Program-made: the position numbers and the translations under genes
DNA from: Propionibacteriaceae bacterium
GTDB lineage: Bacteria; Actinomycetota; Actinomycetes; Propionibacteriales; Propionibacteriaceae
DNA length: 64,000 bases
Direction of reading: 5' to 3'
Assembly: GCA_030532575.1 (NCBI GenBank)
Contig: JAUNKV010000003.1
Coordinates: 1 to 64,000, forward strand
Notes under the pieces: model-generated
Seen by the model: only the letters and a program-made list of their open reading frames with translations
Told to the model about the DNA's origin: nothing
Databases searched by the model: none
In this document: positions 18,155 to 27,357 of the stretch, piece after piece
Position numbering within the stretch: position 1 is the first letter of the stretch
Layout of the letters: each line of letters begins with the position of its first letter

Positions 18155-20577
18155 CCGGTCTTCGGTAGCCCGGGCCGGGGTGACGGGGGAGTCGGGGCGG
18201 TGGGCTTCGGCGCCTGCCCCTGCTCCGGTGTCGGAGCCGGAGCAGGGGTGGGTGCGGGAGTCGACGGGTCGGGGACAGCACCCAGCTGCATGCTCACGAT
18301 GATCGGGTCGTGATCGGAGGAGCGGAACGGGGTCGGGGTGAACAGAGCCGCCTCCGCAGGCTTCTTGAAGCTCATGTCATAGTCGAAGATGTCGGCCTCG
18401 TCAGCGTTGATGTGCCACGACCGGGTGTCGACGATCCGCTGTGCTGCCGCCTCGTTGGCCAAGGCGTGGTCCAGGTAACCGGCCATCCCGTCGAAGACGT
18501 AGGAATAGGCCTGCTCCCCGCTGAACTTCTTCTCCATGTCCTGGAAACCGGCCCTGGTGAGTGCCTTGATCGGGTCCTCGTGGTCGTAGGAGTTGAGATC
18601 ACCGATGATGACCGTGGCCTTGGCGCCCTGACCGGTGGGGTCGGTGTTCAACCATGCGGCAAGCTGCTCCGCAGCCCTGGTACGGGTGAGGTTGCAATTG
18701 CCCTGGCCATCGCCCTGATCAGGGTCACCGGGGCAGGCCGAACCCTTGGATTTCAGATGGTTCACACTCACCGTGACCAGTTCACCGGAGGCTTTGTGCC
18801 GGAAGGTCTGCGCCAGGGAGTGGCGGTTCCGGCCGTCTGCGAAGTCGAGGGTGGCGAAATCGCCCACCGGCTCCACGACATCCGGCTTGTGGATGAAGGC
18901 CTGGAAGATCGCATCCCCACCGACCACTCCGGTGTGGAGCGCGGCGTAGGTGCCCGCTCCGGCCTTGGCATTGAGGGCCGCCACGAGATCGTCCACCGCC
19001 GTGCCATTGTTCTCGATCTCCATCAACCCGAACACATCGGCGTCGATCTCGGTCATCGCGGCGACGATCTTCGCCTGCTGCCGGGCGAACTCCTCCGGGG
19101 TGTCTGCCCCACGGGCAGCGGAATTGTCCGAGGTGAGGGTCGTGAAGTAGTTCAGGACGTTGAACGAGGCCAGTCGGAGATCACCCTGCTTCGCCGGAGC
19201 CGCAGGACGGGGATTCACGACGGTGAACCTCGCTCCCGTGGTGGGCTGCAGCTTGTAGGAGTTGTTGAACCAGCTCATCACCCCGGTGAGCCCCGCCACC
19301 TGGTCACCGCCACGGAAGTGATGCTCGGCGGTCAGCGGCTGGCCGTCAGGGTGGATGGCCGGGCTCGGGTTCTGCACACCACGGCCGTCATCGACGATCA
19401 GCCTGGCGGCCTTGTTCTCCGCCGCCAAGGCCTGGGCCTGAGCACCCGGTTCGACGACCCCCGTCGGGGTCCACTGCCTGGTCGGTGCGTAGACGATCTC
19501 CCCGAACCGGTCGTAGTTGAAGTACTCGACGATGGTCAGGGCATCGGGGAAGGTGACGAGCATCCCCTCGACGCGCTCGGCATCCCCCACAGGCAGCGAC
19601 AGCGCCTTCGGGGTGGGCATGGCGAGGCTGGAGGAGGGGAGCTTCGTCACCTTCGACGCGGTGATCTGGGTCTGCCCCCTGAACTCGGAGACCTTGCCCT
19701 GGACCCGCAGCACATCGCCTTCGGCCACCTCGCCCACGGTGCGGCCGTGGACGAAGATGCCGTCGCTGGTGGCCTCGTCCTCGTCGCCTGCGTCTTGGAT
19801 GTAGACGCCACCGAACTGACCCTCGCCCTGGAAGTCACCCACGACGATCCCCTCCACCGTGACGGTCTCACCGACCCTGGGGGACTGAGCCCCACTTCCC
19901 TGCACCGCACCGATGGGGGTCACCCCATCGGTGGCCGGGGGCGCGGTGGGCGACGGGGAGGGCGGCGTCGGTGCCGGGGAGGTGGAGCAGGTGAAGGTGC
20001 CGAGCGTGCCGAGGTCGTCCTTGGCGGTGGCGGTGAACTCCACCGAGGGGTCGTAGGCGTCCTGGGGGTCGACATCGACGGTGCAGCCCTTGCGGGTCAG
20101 TGTCATGTCCTTGGTGTCCACCCCCGAGGAGGCCCAGGAGGTGCCGGGGTCGAAGCCCACCTGGCCCAGGGAGTCGATGACGGCATCGCCCTTGGTCAGG
20201 GTCAATGCATCGTCACCGTTGAAGGAGGTGACGGCGCTCTCGACGGTTCCCCTGGACCGGAGCTCGGCCGAGGCCCGGGAGTTGACCACCAACAGGTGAC
20301 CACCTGCCGGAATCGTGTACGGGTCGAGGGCCAGGGAGCCGCGCGGGGTGGTGGCCCCGTTCGGGAACAGGTTGAGTTGGTAGCCGGTGAGCTGGATCGG
20401 CTGCTGCGTCGGGTTGTGCAGCTCCACGGCCTTGTTGTTGCCCGACCCCTCGAGGTAGACGCTCATCATCACGTCGGTGGCAGGGGCGGCGGTGGCCACG
20501 GTGGTGTGGCCCGGGAACCCGGCCAGGGTCAGGGCCAGCGCGGAAGCGGCCACGGTCAGTGTGCGCAGCCTGCTCAT
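18139..20577 (-). CDS. ExeM/NucH-family secreted endonuclease with anchorless LPKTG tail
   Basis: 812 residues. Signal peptide (about 1-31, ending ATAA). Lamin-tail domain at about 35-150 (VELHNPTQQPIQLTGYQL). Pro/Thr linker. OB-fold at about 225-300 (VGETVTVEGIVVGDFQGEG). Endonuclease/exonuclease/phosphatase domain at about 470-765 with 'ASFNVLNYF', 'GLMEIENNG', 'VNHLKSKGS', 'IIGDLNSYDHEDPI' and 'SSDHDPIIV', covering the metal and catalytic His/Asp residues. The tail is Pro-rich and ends in LPKTGHRSR. This is a sortase motif without the hydrophobic segment that should follow. ExeM-like enzymes degrade extracellular DNA for phosphate or nutrient gain. The ATG overlaps the deformylase stop (ATGA); the 3' end overlaps the TrmH-family gene by 16 nt. 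Confidence 0.9.
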   Translation of the reverse strand: MSRLRTLTVAASALALTLAGFPGHTTVATAAPATDVMMSVYLEGSGNNKAVELHNPTQQPIQLTGYQLNLFPNGATTPRGSLALDPYTIPAGGHLLVVNSRASAELRSRGTVESAVTSFNGDDALTLTKGDAVIDSLGQVGFDPGTSWASSGVDTKDMTLTRKGCTVDVDPQDAYDPSVEFTATAKDDLGTLGTFTCSTSPAPTPPSPSPTAPPATDGVTPIGAVQGSGAQSPRVGETVTVEGIVVGDFQGEGQFGGVYIQDAGDEDEATSDGIFVHGRTVGEVAEGDVLRVQGKVSEFRGQTQITASKVTKLPSSSLAMPTPKALSLPVGDAERVEGMLVTFPDALTIVEYFNYDRFGEIVYAPTRQWTPTGVVEPGAQAQALAAENKAARLIVDDGRGVQNPSPAIHPDGQPLTAEHHFRGGDQVAGLTGVMSWFNNSYKLQPTTGARFTVVNPRPAAPAKQGDLRLASFNVLNYFTTLTSDNSAARGADTPEEFARQQAKIVAAMTEIDADVFGLMEIENNGTAVDDLVAALNAKAGAGTYAALHTGVVGGDAIFQAFIHKPDVVEPVGDFATLDFADGRNRHSLAQTFRHKASGELVTVSVNHLKSKGSACPGDPDQGDGQGNCNLTRTRAAEQLAAWLNTDPTGQGAKATVIIGDLNSYDHEDPIKALTRAGFQDMEKKFSGEQAYSYVFDGMAGYLDHALANEAAAQRIVDTRSWHINADEADIFDYDMSFKKPAEAALFTPTPFRSSDHDPIIVSMQLGAVPDPSTPAPTPAPAPTPEQGQAPKPTAPTPPSPRPGLPKTGHRSR

Positions 20578-21197
20578 CGCTCGGCCTCGGCGGTGGAGAA
20601 GGCGGCAGCGGGTCGGGGGGCGGAACTCGCCTTCGGAGAGACCGGCCAGTCCTCGGGGTAGCGCCAGGCCAGCTCGCTCACCTGCTCATCGAGTTTGCGG
20701 CGGGCCCGCCCCGAGATGCGGTCACCGAAGACGGTGCCCGCCAGGTGATCGGTTTCGTGCTGGAAACAGCGGGCCAACAAGCCGGTCCCGGTCAGCTCGA
20801 TGTCGTTGCCGAAGGCATCCTGCCCCCGACAGATGGCCTTGTCGGGCCGAGGTACGCTGGAATACCCCCCGGGCCAGGACAGGCAGCCCTCCTCGGCGGG
20901 ATCAAGGTTGCGGTCCTTGCCGGTGGGGAGCTCCACACTCGGGTTGCAGACCACCCCGCGCTGGATGCGGTCGTCTCCGTCGGGGCACTCATAGACGAAC
21001 ACGGACAGCCCGACCCCCACCTGGGTGGCGGCCAGCCCCACCCCCTCGGCGGCCCGCATGGTGGCGAACATGTCGCGCACCAGCTCGTGGAGTTCGTCAC
21101 CGAACTCGGTCACCGGCGCGGTGGGGGAATGCATCACAGGGGTGCCCCAACGGGTGATCGGGCGGACCCTGCCGCCGGTGGTGAGGTCTTGCGACAT
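20574..21197 (-). CDS. def: peptide deformylase
   Basis: 207 residues. It removes the N-formyl group from new proteins. All three metal-site motifs are intact: GVGLAATQ at 52-59, EGCLS beginning at E103 (zinc ligand C105), and HETDH at 147-151. The start is ATG 21197 (MSQDLTTGG), preceded by a weak AGAGAG. A -10 CATACT lies 38 nt upstream. It sits just ahead of the secreted nuclease in a translationally coupled pair, an unexpected partnership. It is divergent from xerC. Confidence 0.93.
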   Translation of the reverse strand: MSQDLTTGGRVRPITRWGTPVMHSPTAPVTEFGDELHELVRDMFATMRAAEGVGLAATQVGVGLSVFVYECPDGDDRIQRGVVCNPSVELPTGKDRNLDPAEEGCLSWPGGYSSVPRPDKAICRGQDAFGNDIELTGTGLLARCFQHETDHLAGTVFGDRISGRARRKLDEQVSELAWRYPEDWPVSPKASSAPRPAAAFSTAEAER

Positions 21198-21235
21198 GGA
21201 ACTCTCTGCCTTCCCGGTTCGTCGTTGCGCCCACC

Positions 21236-21241
21236 AGTATG
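21236..21241 (-). promoter_or_regulatory. -10 element CATACT for def
   Basis: CATACT on the minus strand about 38 nt before ATG 21197; the resulting leader is roughly 30 nt. Confidence 0.35.
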
Positions 21242-21249
21242 CCCGGTGA

Positions 21250-21255
21250 CACACT
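21250..21255 (+). promoter_or_regulatory. -10 element CACACT, leaderless start of xerC
   Basis: CACACT, preceded by TGA, ends 7 nt before ATG 21263. The dxr start has the identical TGACACACT at the same distance. Confidence 0.45.
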
Positions 21256-21262
21256 GTTCGCC

Positions 21263-22177
21263 ATGAATGCCACCTGGGAAGCGCTGATCGCCGAGTACCG
21301 CCAACACCTGACGGCTGAGCGTTCCCTGTCCCCGGCGACGGTGCGGGCCTACGGGGTGGATCTCGGCCGACTCGCGGAGTTCGTGGGTGTGGCACCGGGG
21401 AAGGTCACGTTGGCCCAACTGCGCAGCTGGCTGGGTGAGCTGCTGACCTCAGGGGCGGCCCCGGCGACGCTGCAACGCCGGGTGTCCTGCATCAAGGGTT
21501 TCTTCGCCTGGGCGCTCAGGGAAGGGCATCTCGCGACCAACCCAGCGCTTCGACTCAAGGCACACCGGAGCCGTCGCAGCCTGCCCGAGGCCCCCACCCG
21601 CACGGAGATGGAACGAACCCTTGATGCCCTGGCCGTTGCCGCGGCCGAGGGAGAACCGCGAGCGCTGCGGGATGTCGCTCTGGTGGAGTTGCTCTACTCC
21701 AGCGGGTTGCGCATCTCCGAACTGTGCGATCTCACCCCCGGGGACCTGGACCTGGAGCGCTCAGTGGTGCGGGTGGTCGGCAAGGGCGGTAAGGAACGCA
21801 GTGTCCCGATGGGAGCCCCGGCCAGGTCCGCCCTCCAACGGTGGCTGGCGGTGCGACCCCGTATGGCCACCCCGCAGAGCCCGAACCGGGTCTTTCTGGG
21901 GACCAGGGGAGGGGCGCTGGACCCGCGCGTGGCGCGGCGGGTGGTGCAGGGAGCCACGGCCGCCAGTGGGCACACCGTGAGCCCCCACGCACTCCGCCAT
22001 GCGATGGCGACCCACCTGCTGGCCGGAGGGGCGGACCTGCGCAGCGTCCAGGAGATGCTGGGGCACGCCTCCATCGCGACCACCCAGATCTACACCCATG
22101 TCTCGGGGGATCGGCTCCGAGCCGCCTTCCAGCAGGCCCATCCACGTGCCGGGGTCACGGACCGCCGAGCAGAGTGA
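21263..22177 (+). CDS. xerC: tyrosine recombinase XerC
   Basis: 304 residues. Core-type SAM-like N-terminal domain (about 5-90) and catalytic domain with the complete active-site set: R150, K174, H242, R245, H268 and nucleophile Y277. With XerD it resolves chromosome dimers at dif. Position beside the M23-rpsB-tsf segment is the standard actinobacterial location of chromosomal xerC, so it is not read as a phage or island integrase. ATG 21263 is favoured over ATG 21239 because of the -10 at the leaderless distance. The end overlaps the convergent M23 gene by 23 nt. Confidence 0.92.
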   Translation: MNATWEALIAEYRQHLTAERSLSPATVRAYGVDLGRLAEFVGVAPGKVTLAQLRSWLGELLTSGAAPATLQRRVSCIKGFFAWALREGHLATNPALRLKAHRSRRSLPEAPTRTEMERTLDALAVAAAEGEPRALRDVALVELLYSSGLRISELCDLTPGDLDLERSVVRVVGKGGKERSVPMGAPARSALQRWLAVRPRMATPQSPNRVFLGTRGGALDPRVARRVVQGATAASGHTVSPHALRHAMATHLLAGGADLRSVQEMLGHASIATTQIYTHVSGDRLRAAFQQAHPRAGVTDRRAE

Positions 22178-23078
22178 GGGGGTCCACCAGACGGCCTTCC
22201 CGCCAGGCCATCCAGTGCAGATGGCACCCGGTGGAATACCCGGTGCTCCCGACCACCCCGACCACGGCCCCGGCGGCAAGCTCCTGACCAATCTGGACAT
22301 CGATCCGGGGCATGTGGGCGTAGGCCGTGCGCAAGGCACCGTGCTCCACTATCACCCGGTGGCCGTAGCCGCCGTCGTACCTGGCCGAGACCACCCGGCC
22401 TGCCCAGGGCAGCGTGATCGGGGTGCCGCAGGAGGCGGCGAAATCCACCCCGTCATGCAGCTTGTACACCCCGGTCACCGGGTGGACCCGCATCCCGAAA
22501 GGACTCGTGACCGGACCGGGAACCGGGGGTGAGCCTCGGGTCAACGGGGTCGTTGCGGCAGGCAGCTTCGGCACCGGTCTCGGCCGGGATCCGTTGGGCA
22601 GCAGCCTCACCCGCGGCGTGGCCAGATGAAGCATCGGATCGTGGTAGACGGTGCCGTCGGTGAGCCCCCAGTGCAGGCAGAACTCCGGGGCACAGTGCGG
22701 CAAGCCGTCCAGGTGGCCGATCACCTGGCCCGCGGTCACCACAGAACCGACCGCGAGACTGCCCACCACCGGGGTGTAGGTGGTGCGCAACCCGTTCCCG
22801 TGGTCCACCGAGACCGAGGGCCGCCCTGCCACCTTGCCGGAGAAGAACACCACTCCCCGGGCAGCGGCGCGGATGGGTTCCCCGGCGTCGGCCGCCAAGT
22901 CCACCCCGCGGTGTCCCTTCGAGTACGGCGAGGTGCCACCGTCGAAGGGGGTCACCAGTTCCCCCGGTACGGGGGGCAGGAGCACGAGCCCCGTCTGCGC
23001 GGCCGCTCGCGGGGCATCGCAGAGCGCCAGGTTGAACAACACCAACCAGCAGGAGATGGCTGACATCAGTTTCCTCAT
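22155..23078 (-). CDS. secreted M23 family protein with two M23 domains
   Basis: 307 residues from ATG 23078; signal peptide about 1-27. Domain 1 (about 35-150) keeps zinc ligands H56 and D60 in HRGVD. However it has C134-L-H136 where HxH is expected, and Tyr-Thr-Pro (P103) where the catalytic His of YxH should be. Domain 2 (about 185-305) is complete: H208/D212 in HDGVD, H255 in YAHM, and H286-L-H288. Only domain 2 therefore looks like an active peptidoglycan endopeptidase. My recollection is that single-domain M23 proteins beside actinobacterial rpsB show the same CLHWG variant, which would make domain 2 the addition. Confidence 0.88.
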   Translation of the reverse strand: MRKLMSAISCWLVLFNLALCDAPRAAAQTGLVLLPPVPGELVTPFDGGTSPYSKGHRGVDLAADAGEPIRAAARGVVFFSGKVAGRPSVSVDHGNGLRTTYTPVVGSLAVGSVVTAGQVIGHLDGLPHCAPEFCLHWGLTDGTVYHDPMLHLATPRVRLLPNGSRPRPVPKLPAATTPLTRGSPPVPGPVTSPFGMRVHPVTGVYKLHDGVDFAASCGTPITLPWAGRVVSARYDGGYGHRVIVEHGALRTAYAHMPRIDVQIGQELAAGAVVGVVGSTGYSTGCHLHWMAWREGRLVDPLTLLGGP

Positions 23079-23093
23079 GCCCACACTGTGGGC
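23079..23093. repeat. 15-bp palindrome abutting the M23 start codon
   Basis: GCCCACA C TGTGGGC, a perfect dyad directly upstream of ATG 23078 that contains the weak -10 (CACAGT) of that gene. It could be an operator. Confidence 0.4.
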
Positions 23094-23164
23094 ACGAAAC
23101 CTCCCGAAGTGACCATCAAGGCAGGAGAAAGGGGGTAGTTGTGGACAACTGGCCGCCTGGAACA

Positions 23165-23170
23165 TAGGAT
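23165..23170 (+). promoter_or_regulatory. -10 element TAGGAT, likely rpsB-tsf promoter
   Basis: TAGGAT, with a poor -35 match near 23141 (GTGGAC, 18-bp spacer). It implies a leader of about 210 nt before rpsB. Confidence 0.4.
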
Positions 23171-23176
23171 TGCCCT

Positions 23177-23384
23177 GCAATCGGTCTGCCCGATTGACAT
23201 CGCATGTGCCCAAGGCGGAATCACCGTCGGCAGCGACGTGGTCCCGGGTTCAAGTGCCCGGGTGTCGGTGTCTGGCACATCAGGCCGGTCCCCAACCGGG
23301 GGCCGGGAACAACCACCCGCGTGGGCGCCCAGCCCACCCCGTCATGGGTGGGCAGCGCGCTGCCCACCGCGAAAGGAAACGGCC
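23177..23384 (+). promoter_or_regulatory. structured 5' leader of rpsB
   Basis: About 208 non-coding nt. It holds a 6-bp hairpin (23243-23248 with 23257-23262, loop TTCAAGTG) and, right before the ribosome-binding site, an uninterrupted 22-bp palindrome at 23347-23368 (arms GGTGGGCAGCG and CGCTGCCCACC). AAAGGA at about 23372 is the rpsB binding site. Ribosomal protein S2 often regulates its own mRNA; this leader is a candidate site. No open reading frame in it looks real. Confidence 0.5.
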
Positions 23385-24224
<840 letters not shown>

Positions 24225-24257
24225 TCACCCCCCACGACACCAGACGGGAAGAACGAC

Positions 24258-25067
24258 ATGGCAATCACTGCTGCCGACGTCAAGAAGCTCCGCGACGCCA
24301 CCGGCGCCGGGATGATGGACGCCAAGAAGGCCCTCACCGAGGCCGAGGGCGACTTCGACAAGGCCGTTGAGCTGCTGCGCATCCAGGGCCTGGCCAAGGC
24401 CGCCAAGCGCACCGAGCGGGAGGCCACCAACGGGATTGTCGCCGGACGCGACGGCGTGCTCATCCAGTTCGCCGCTGAGACCGACTTCGTGGCCAAGAAC
24501 GCCGAGTTCGTCGGTCTGGCCGACCAGATCGTCGAGGCCGTCGCCACCAGCGGGGCCAGCGACGTCGAGACCGCCAACGCCGCGAAGCTGGGCGATGCCA
24601 CGGTGCTCGAGGCCGTCCAGGGCCTGGCAGGCAAGATCGGGGAGAACCTCTCCCTGGCAGGGGTCGCCAACTTCGACGGCACCACCCACATGTACCTGCA
24701 CCGTCGTGCCTCCGACCTGCCGCCGCAGGTCGGCGTGCTGGTCGACTACACCGGTGGGGACGAGACCCTGGCCCACCAGGTCGCCATGCACATCGCGGCG
24801 ATGAGCCCGAGCTTCGTCACCCGTGACGAGGTTCCGACCGAGACCGTCGAGAACGAGCGCCGCATCGCCGAGGCCACCGCCCGCGAGGAGGGCAAGCCGG
24901 AGGCCGCCCTGCCGCGCATCGTCGAGGGCAGGCTCGGTGGTTACTTCAAGGACACCGTGCTGCTCGACCAGCCGGCCGTGTGGGAGGACAAGAAGACCGT
25001 GGGTGAGGCCCTGAAGGAAGCTGGGATGGAGGTCAAGCGCTTCGCCCGCCTGGCCGTCAGCGCCTGA
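24258..25067 (+). CDS. tsf: elongation factor Ts
   Basis: 269 residues. It exchanges GDP for GTP on EF-Tu. The N-terminal UBA-like domain contains the signature '[16 protein letters not shown]' (about 12-27). The EF-Tu-contacting TDFVAKN sequence follows near 76, then the duplicated core domain. It follows rpsB, and transcription ends at the hairpin at 25086-25129. Confidence 0.97.
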   Translation: MAITAADVKKLRDATGAGMMDAKKALTEAEGDFDKAVELLRIQGLAKAAKRTEREATNGIVAGRDGVLIQFAAETDFVAKNAEFVGLADQIVEAVATSGASDVETANAAKLGDATVLEAVQGLAGKIGENLSLAGVANFDGTTHMYLHRRASDLPPQVGVLVDYTGGDETLAHQVAMHIAAMSPSFVTRDEVPTETVENERRIAEATAREEGKPEAALPRIVEGRLGGYFKDTVLLDQPAVWEDKKTVGEALKEAGMEVKRFARLAVSA

Positions 25068-25085
25068 ATCTGCTGAACCACACAG

Positions 25086-25129
25086 ATGCGAAACGAGCGT
25101 GTCCCGAACAGGGCGCGCTCGTTTCGCAT
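25086..25129 (+). terminator. terminator after rpsB-tsf
   Basis: A 14-bp perfect stem (ATGCGAAACGAGCG, 25086-25099, with 25116-25129) followed by TTTG. Confidence 0.8.
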
Positions 25130-25136
25130 TTGACGA

Positions 25137-25142
25137 TATGGT
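25137..25142 (+). promoter_or_regulatory. -10 element TATGGT for pyrH operon
   Basis: TATGGT 37 nt before ATG 25180, immediately after the tsf terminator. Confidence 0.45.
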
Positions 25143-25179
25143 GACCGTGAACGCACAACCATCACGACAAGGGGACAGG

Positions 25180-25893
25180 ATGAACAAGCCGTACCGCAGA
25201 GTGCTGCTCAAGCTTTCCGGCGAAGTGTTCGGTGGCGGGAAGCTGGGAGTCGATCCCGTCGTCGTCTCCGGGATCGCCAAGGAGATCGCCGCCGTCGTCG
25301 CCCAAGGAACACAGGTGGCGGTCGTCGTCGGCGGCGGAAACTACTTCCGTGGTGCGGAGCTGAGCCTCAATGGGATGGCGCGGGACCGCGCCGACTACAT
25401 GGGAATGCTCGGCACGGTGATGAACTCCATCGCGCTGCAGGACTTCCTGGAGAAGGAGGGCATCGACACCCGGGTGCAGTCGGCGATCCACATGGCCCAG
25501 GTCGCTGAACCCTACATCCCGCGTCGGGCCGAGCGTCACCTGGAGAAGGGGCGTCTGGTCATCTTCGGGGCGGGCTCGGGGATGCCCTACTTCTCCACCG
25601 ACACCGTCGCGGCTCAGCGCGCCTTGGAGATCGGTGCCGAGGTGCTGCTCATGGGCAAGCAGGGCGTGGACGGGGTCTACGACTCGGATCCGCGCACCAA
25701 CCCCGAGGCCAAGCGGTTCGAGCATCTCAGCCACGACGAGTTCCTGGCCAAGGACCTCAAGGTTGCCGACGCCACCGCGCTGGCCCTGGCTCGGGACAAC
25801 TCGCTCAACATCGTGTTCTTCAACCTGTCCGAGCGTGGCAACATCGGCCGCGTCGTCCAGGGGGACCCCATCGGTACCCTCGTCTCCCGCTGA
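25180..25893 (+). CDS. pyrH: uridylate kinase
   Basis: 237 residues of the amino-acid-kinase fold, making UDP from UMP. Motifs: phosphate loop '[11 protein letters not shown]' near 10, '[11 protein letters not shown]' near 55, UMP-binding '[13 protein letters not shown]' near 72, and '[15 protein letters not shown]' near 140 with '[11 protein letters not shown]'. The start is ATG 25180 (MNKPYRRV), with AAGGGGACAGG just before it; the longer frame reaches back into the terminator. It leads the run pyrH-frr-cdsA-rlmN. Confidence 0.96.
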   Translation: MNKPYRRVLLKLSGEVFGGGKLGVDPVVVSGIAKEIAAVVAQGTQVAVVVGGGNYFRGAELSLNGMARDRADYMGMLGTVMNSIALQDFLEKEGIDTRVQSAIHMAQVAEPYIPRRAERHLEKGRLVIFGAGSGMPYFSTDTVAAQRALEIGAEVLLMGKQGVDGVYDSDPRTNPEAKRFEHLSHDEFLAKDLKVADATALALARDNSLNIVFFNLSERGNIGRVVQGDPIGTLVSR

Positions 25894-25926
25894 CCCCACC
25901 CACCCCCTCACCCAAAGGAGAGCGAC

Positions 25927-26484
25927 ATGATCGCCGACGTCGAGAAGGAAACCCAGGCCAAGATGCAGGCCGCCGTTGATCACGCCCGGGAGGACCTGGC
26001 CACCATCCGCACCGGACGGGCCCACCCTGCGATGTTCAACCGGCTCACCGCCGACTACTACGGGGCACCGACCCCGCTGCAGCAGCTGGCCACATTCACC
26101 TCGCCTGATCCCCGGACGATGCTCATCACCCCCTTCGACCGCAGTGCCATCAACGCCATCGAGAAGGCCATCCGAGACGCGGACCTCGGGGTCAACCCCA
26201 GCAACGACGGCAGTGCCATCCGCTGCGTGATGCCGCAGCTCACCGAGGAGCGCCGCAAGGAGTACATCAAGATGGCCAAGGCGAAGGCCGAGGACGCTCG
26301 CATCGCGGTGCGCAACGTGCGCCGTCACGCGATGGATCAGCTGAAGAAGCTGGAGAAGGACCACGAGATCAGCGAGGACGATCTCTCCCGTGCGGAGAAG
26401 GCCATGGATGCCACCACGAGGAAATACGTGGATGCCGTGGACGACCTGCTCAAGCACAAGGAAGCCGAGCTCAGCGAAGTCTGA
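25927..26484 (+). CDS. frr: ribosome recycling factor
   Basis: 185 residues, the standard length. With EF-G it splits the post-termination ribosome. The first helix contains 'LATIRTGRAHPAMF' and domain II 'YYGAPTPLQQLATF', both hallmark sequences. The three-helix bundle C-terminus ends in 'LLKHKEAELSEV'. AAAGGAG lies 7 nt before the ATG. The stop overlaps the cdsA start by one base (TGATG). Confidence 0.97.
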   Translation: MIADVEKETQAKMQAAVDHAREDLATIRTGRAHPAMFNRLTADYYGAPTPLQQLATFTSPDPRTMLITPFDRSAINAIEKAIRDADLGVNPSNDGSAIRCVMPQLTEERRKEYIKMAKAKAEDARIAVRNVRRHAMDQLKKLEKDHEISEDDLSRAEKAMDATTRKYVDAVDDLLKHKEAELSEV

Positions 26485-27353
26485 TGCGCAACAAGAGCTC
26501 CGACGAGGCGACGCCGAAGCCGAAGGGCGGCCGGAACCTGCCGGTCGCCATCGGCGTCGGTGTCGCGCTGATGGCTGCTCTCGCGGTGGGGCTGCTGTGG
26601 GCGCCGTGGTTCTTCATCCTGCTCGCTGCGCTGGCGCTGTGCCTGGGCGTGGTCGAGGTGCACCAGGCGCTGGCCCTCAAGGGGATGCACTCCCAGGTGA
26701 AGGTGATCGTCGTCGGCACTGCCGTCAGCGTCATCGGTGGCTATGCGATGTCCGTGCTGCACCTGGGACTGGAGCCCACCACCGTCGCGATGACCTGTGT
26801 CGCGGGCACGGTGTTGGCCTGCCTCGTCGCCCGGCTGTTGCAGGGAGAACCCGAAGGCTTCCTCAGGGACATCTCGGCCAGCTCCCTGATCGTTGCCTGG
26901 ATTCCACTCATGGGCATCTTCGTGCCGTTGCTGATGGCCCCCGACGATGGCCGGTTGCGGATCATCACGGTGGTGCTGTGCGTCTCGGCCTCGGACACCG
27001 GGGCCTACGCCGTCGGCTCCCTCATCGGAAGGCACAGGATGGCACCCAAGGTGTCGCCGTCGAAGACCTGGGAGGGACTCATCGGCTCCCTGTTCTTCGC
27101 CGCCCTCATGGGAGTGGTCTGTGCGCTGTTCATCCTGGGGGCACCGTGGTGGCTCGGCCTGTTGCTGGGACTGGCCATCGCCTTGGCGGCGACGCTGGGG
27201 GACTTGGTGGAGTCCTCGGTCAAACGCGATGCCGGGCTGAAGGACATGTCGAGTTTCGTGCCGGGACACGGCGGGGTGATGGACCGGCTGGACTCCCTGC
27301 TGGTCGCGGTGCCGGTGGGCTGGCTGGTCCTGCACCTGGGGCTTGGAGGATGA
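26484..27353 (+). CDS. cdsA: phosphatidate cytidylyltransferase
   Basis: 289 residues with about eight membrane segments. It makes CDP-diacylglycerol from CTP and phosphatidic acid for phospholipid synthesis. The CTP/metal signature is complete near the C-terminus: 'SPSKTWEG', '[16 protein letters not shown]' and '[13 protein letters not shown]'. The N-terminal 30 residues are hydrophilic and basic. Translation is coupled to frr through TGATG. Confidence 0.93.
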   Translation: MRNKSSDEATPKPKGGRNLPVAIGVGVALMAALAVGLLWAPWFFILLAALALCLGVVEVHQALALKGMHSQVKVIVVGTAVSVIGGYAMSVLHLGLEPTTVAMTCVAGTVLACLVARLLQGEPEGFLRDISASSLIVAWIPLMGIFVPLLMAPDDGRLRIITVVLCVSASDTGAYAVGSLIGRHRMAPKVSPSKTWEGLIGSLFFAALMGVVCALFILGAPWWLGLLLGLAIALAATLGDLVESSVKRDAGLKDMSSFVPGHGGVMDRLDSLLVAVPVGWLVLHLGLGG

Positions 27354-27357
27354 CGTG

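Noticed and set aside
18310-20661. 783-codon open frame antisense to the secreted nuclease
   Set aside because: Shadow frame; Gly/Arg/His-rich, no start signal, and the opposite strand carries a complete domain series.
21263-22177. Phage or island integrase
   Set aside because: The recombinase is in the standard chromosomal xerC location, has no att-like repeats or mobile genes beside it, and has XerC length.
23243-23262. tRNA-like T-arm (GGGTTCAAGTGCCCG) before rpsB
   Set aside because: The loop is 8 nt, not 7, and no acceptor, D or anticodon arms fit around it; kept only as a leader hairpin.
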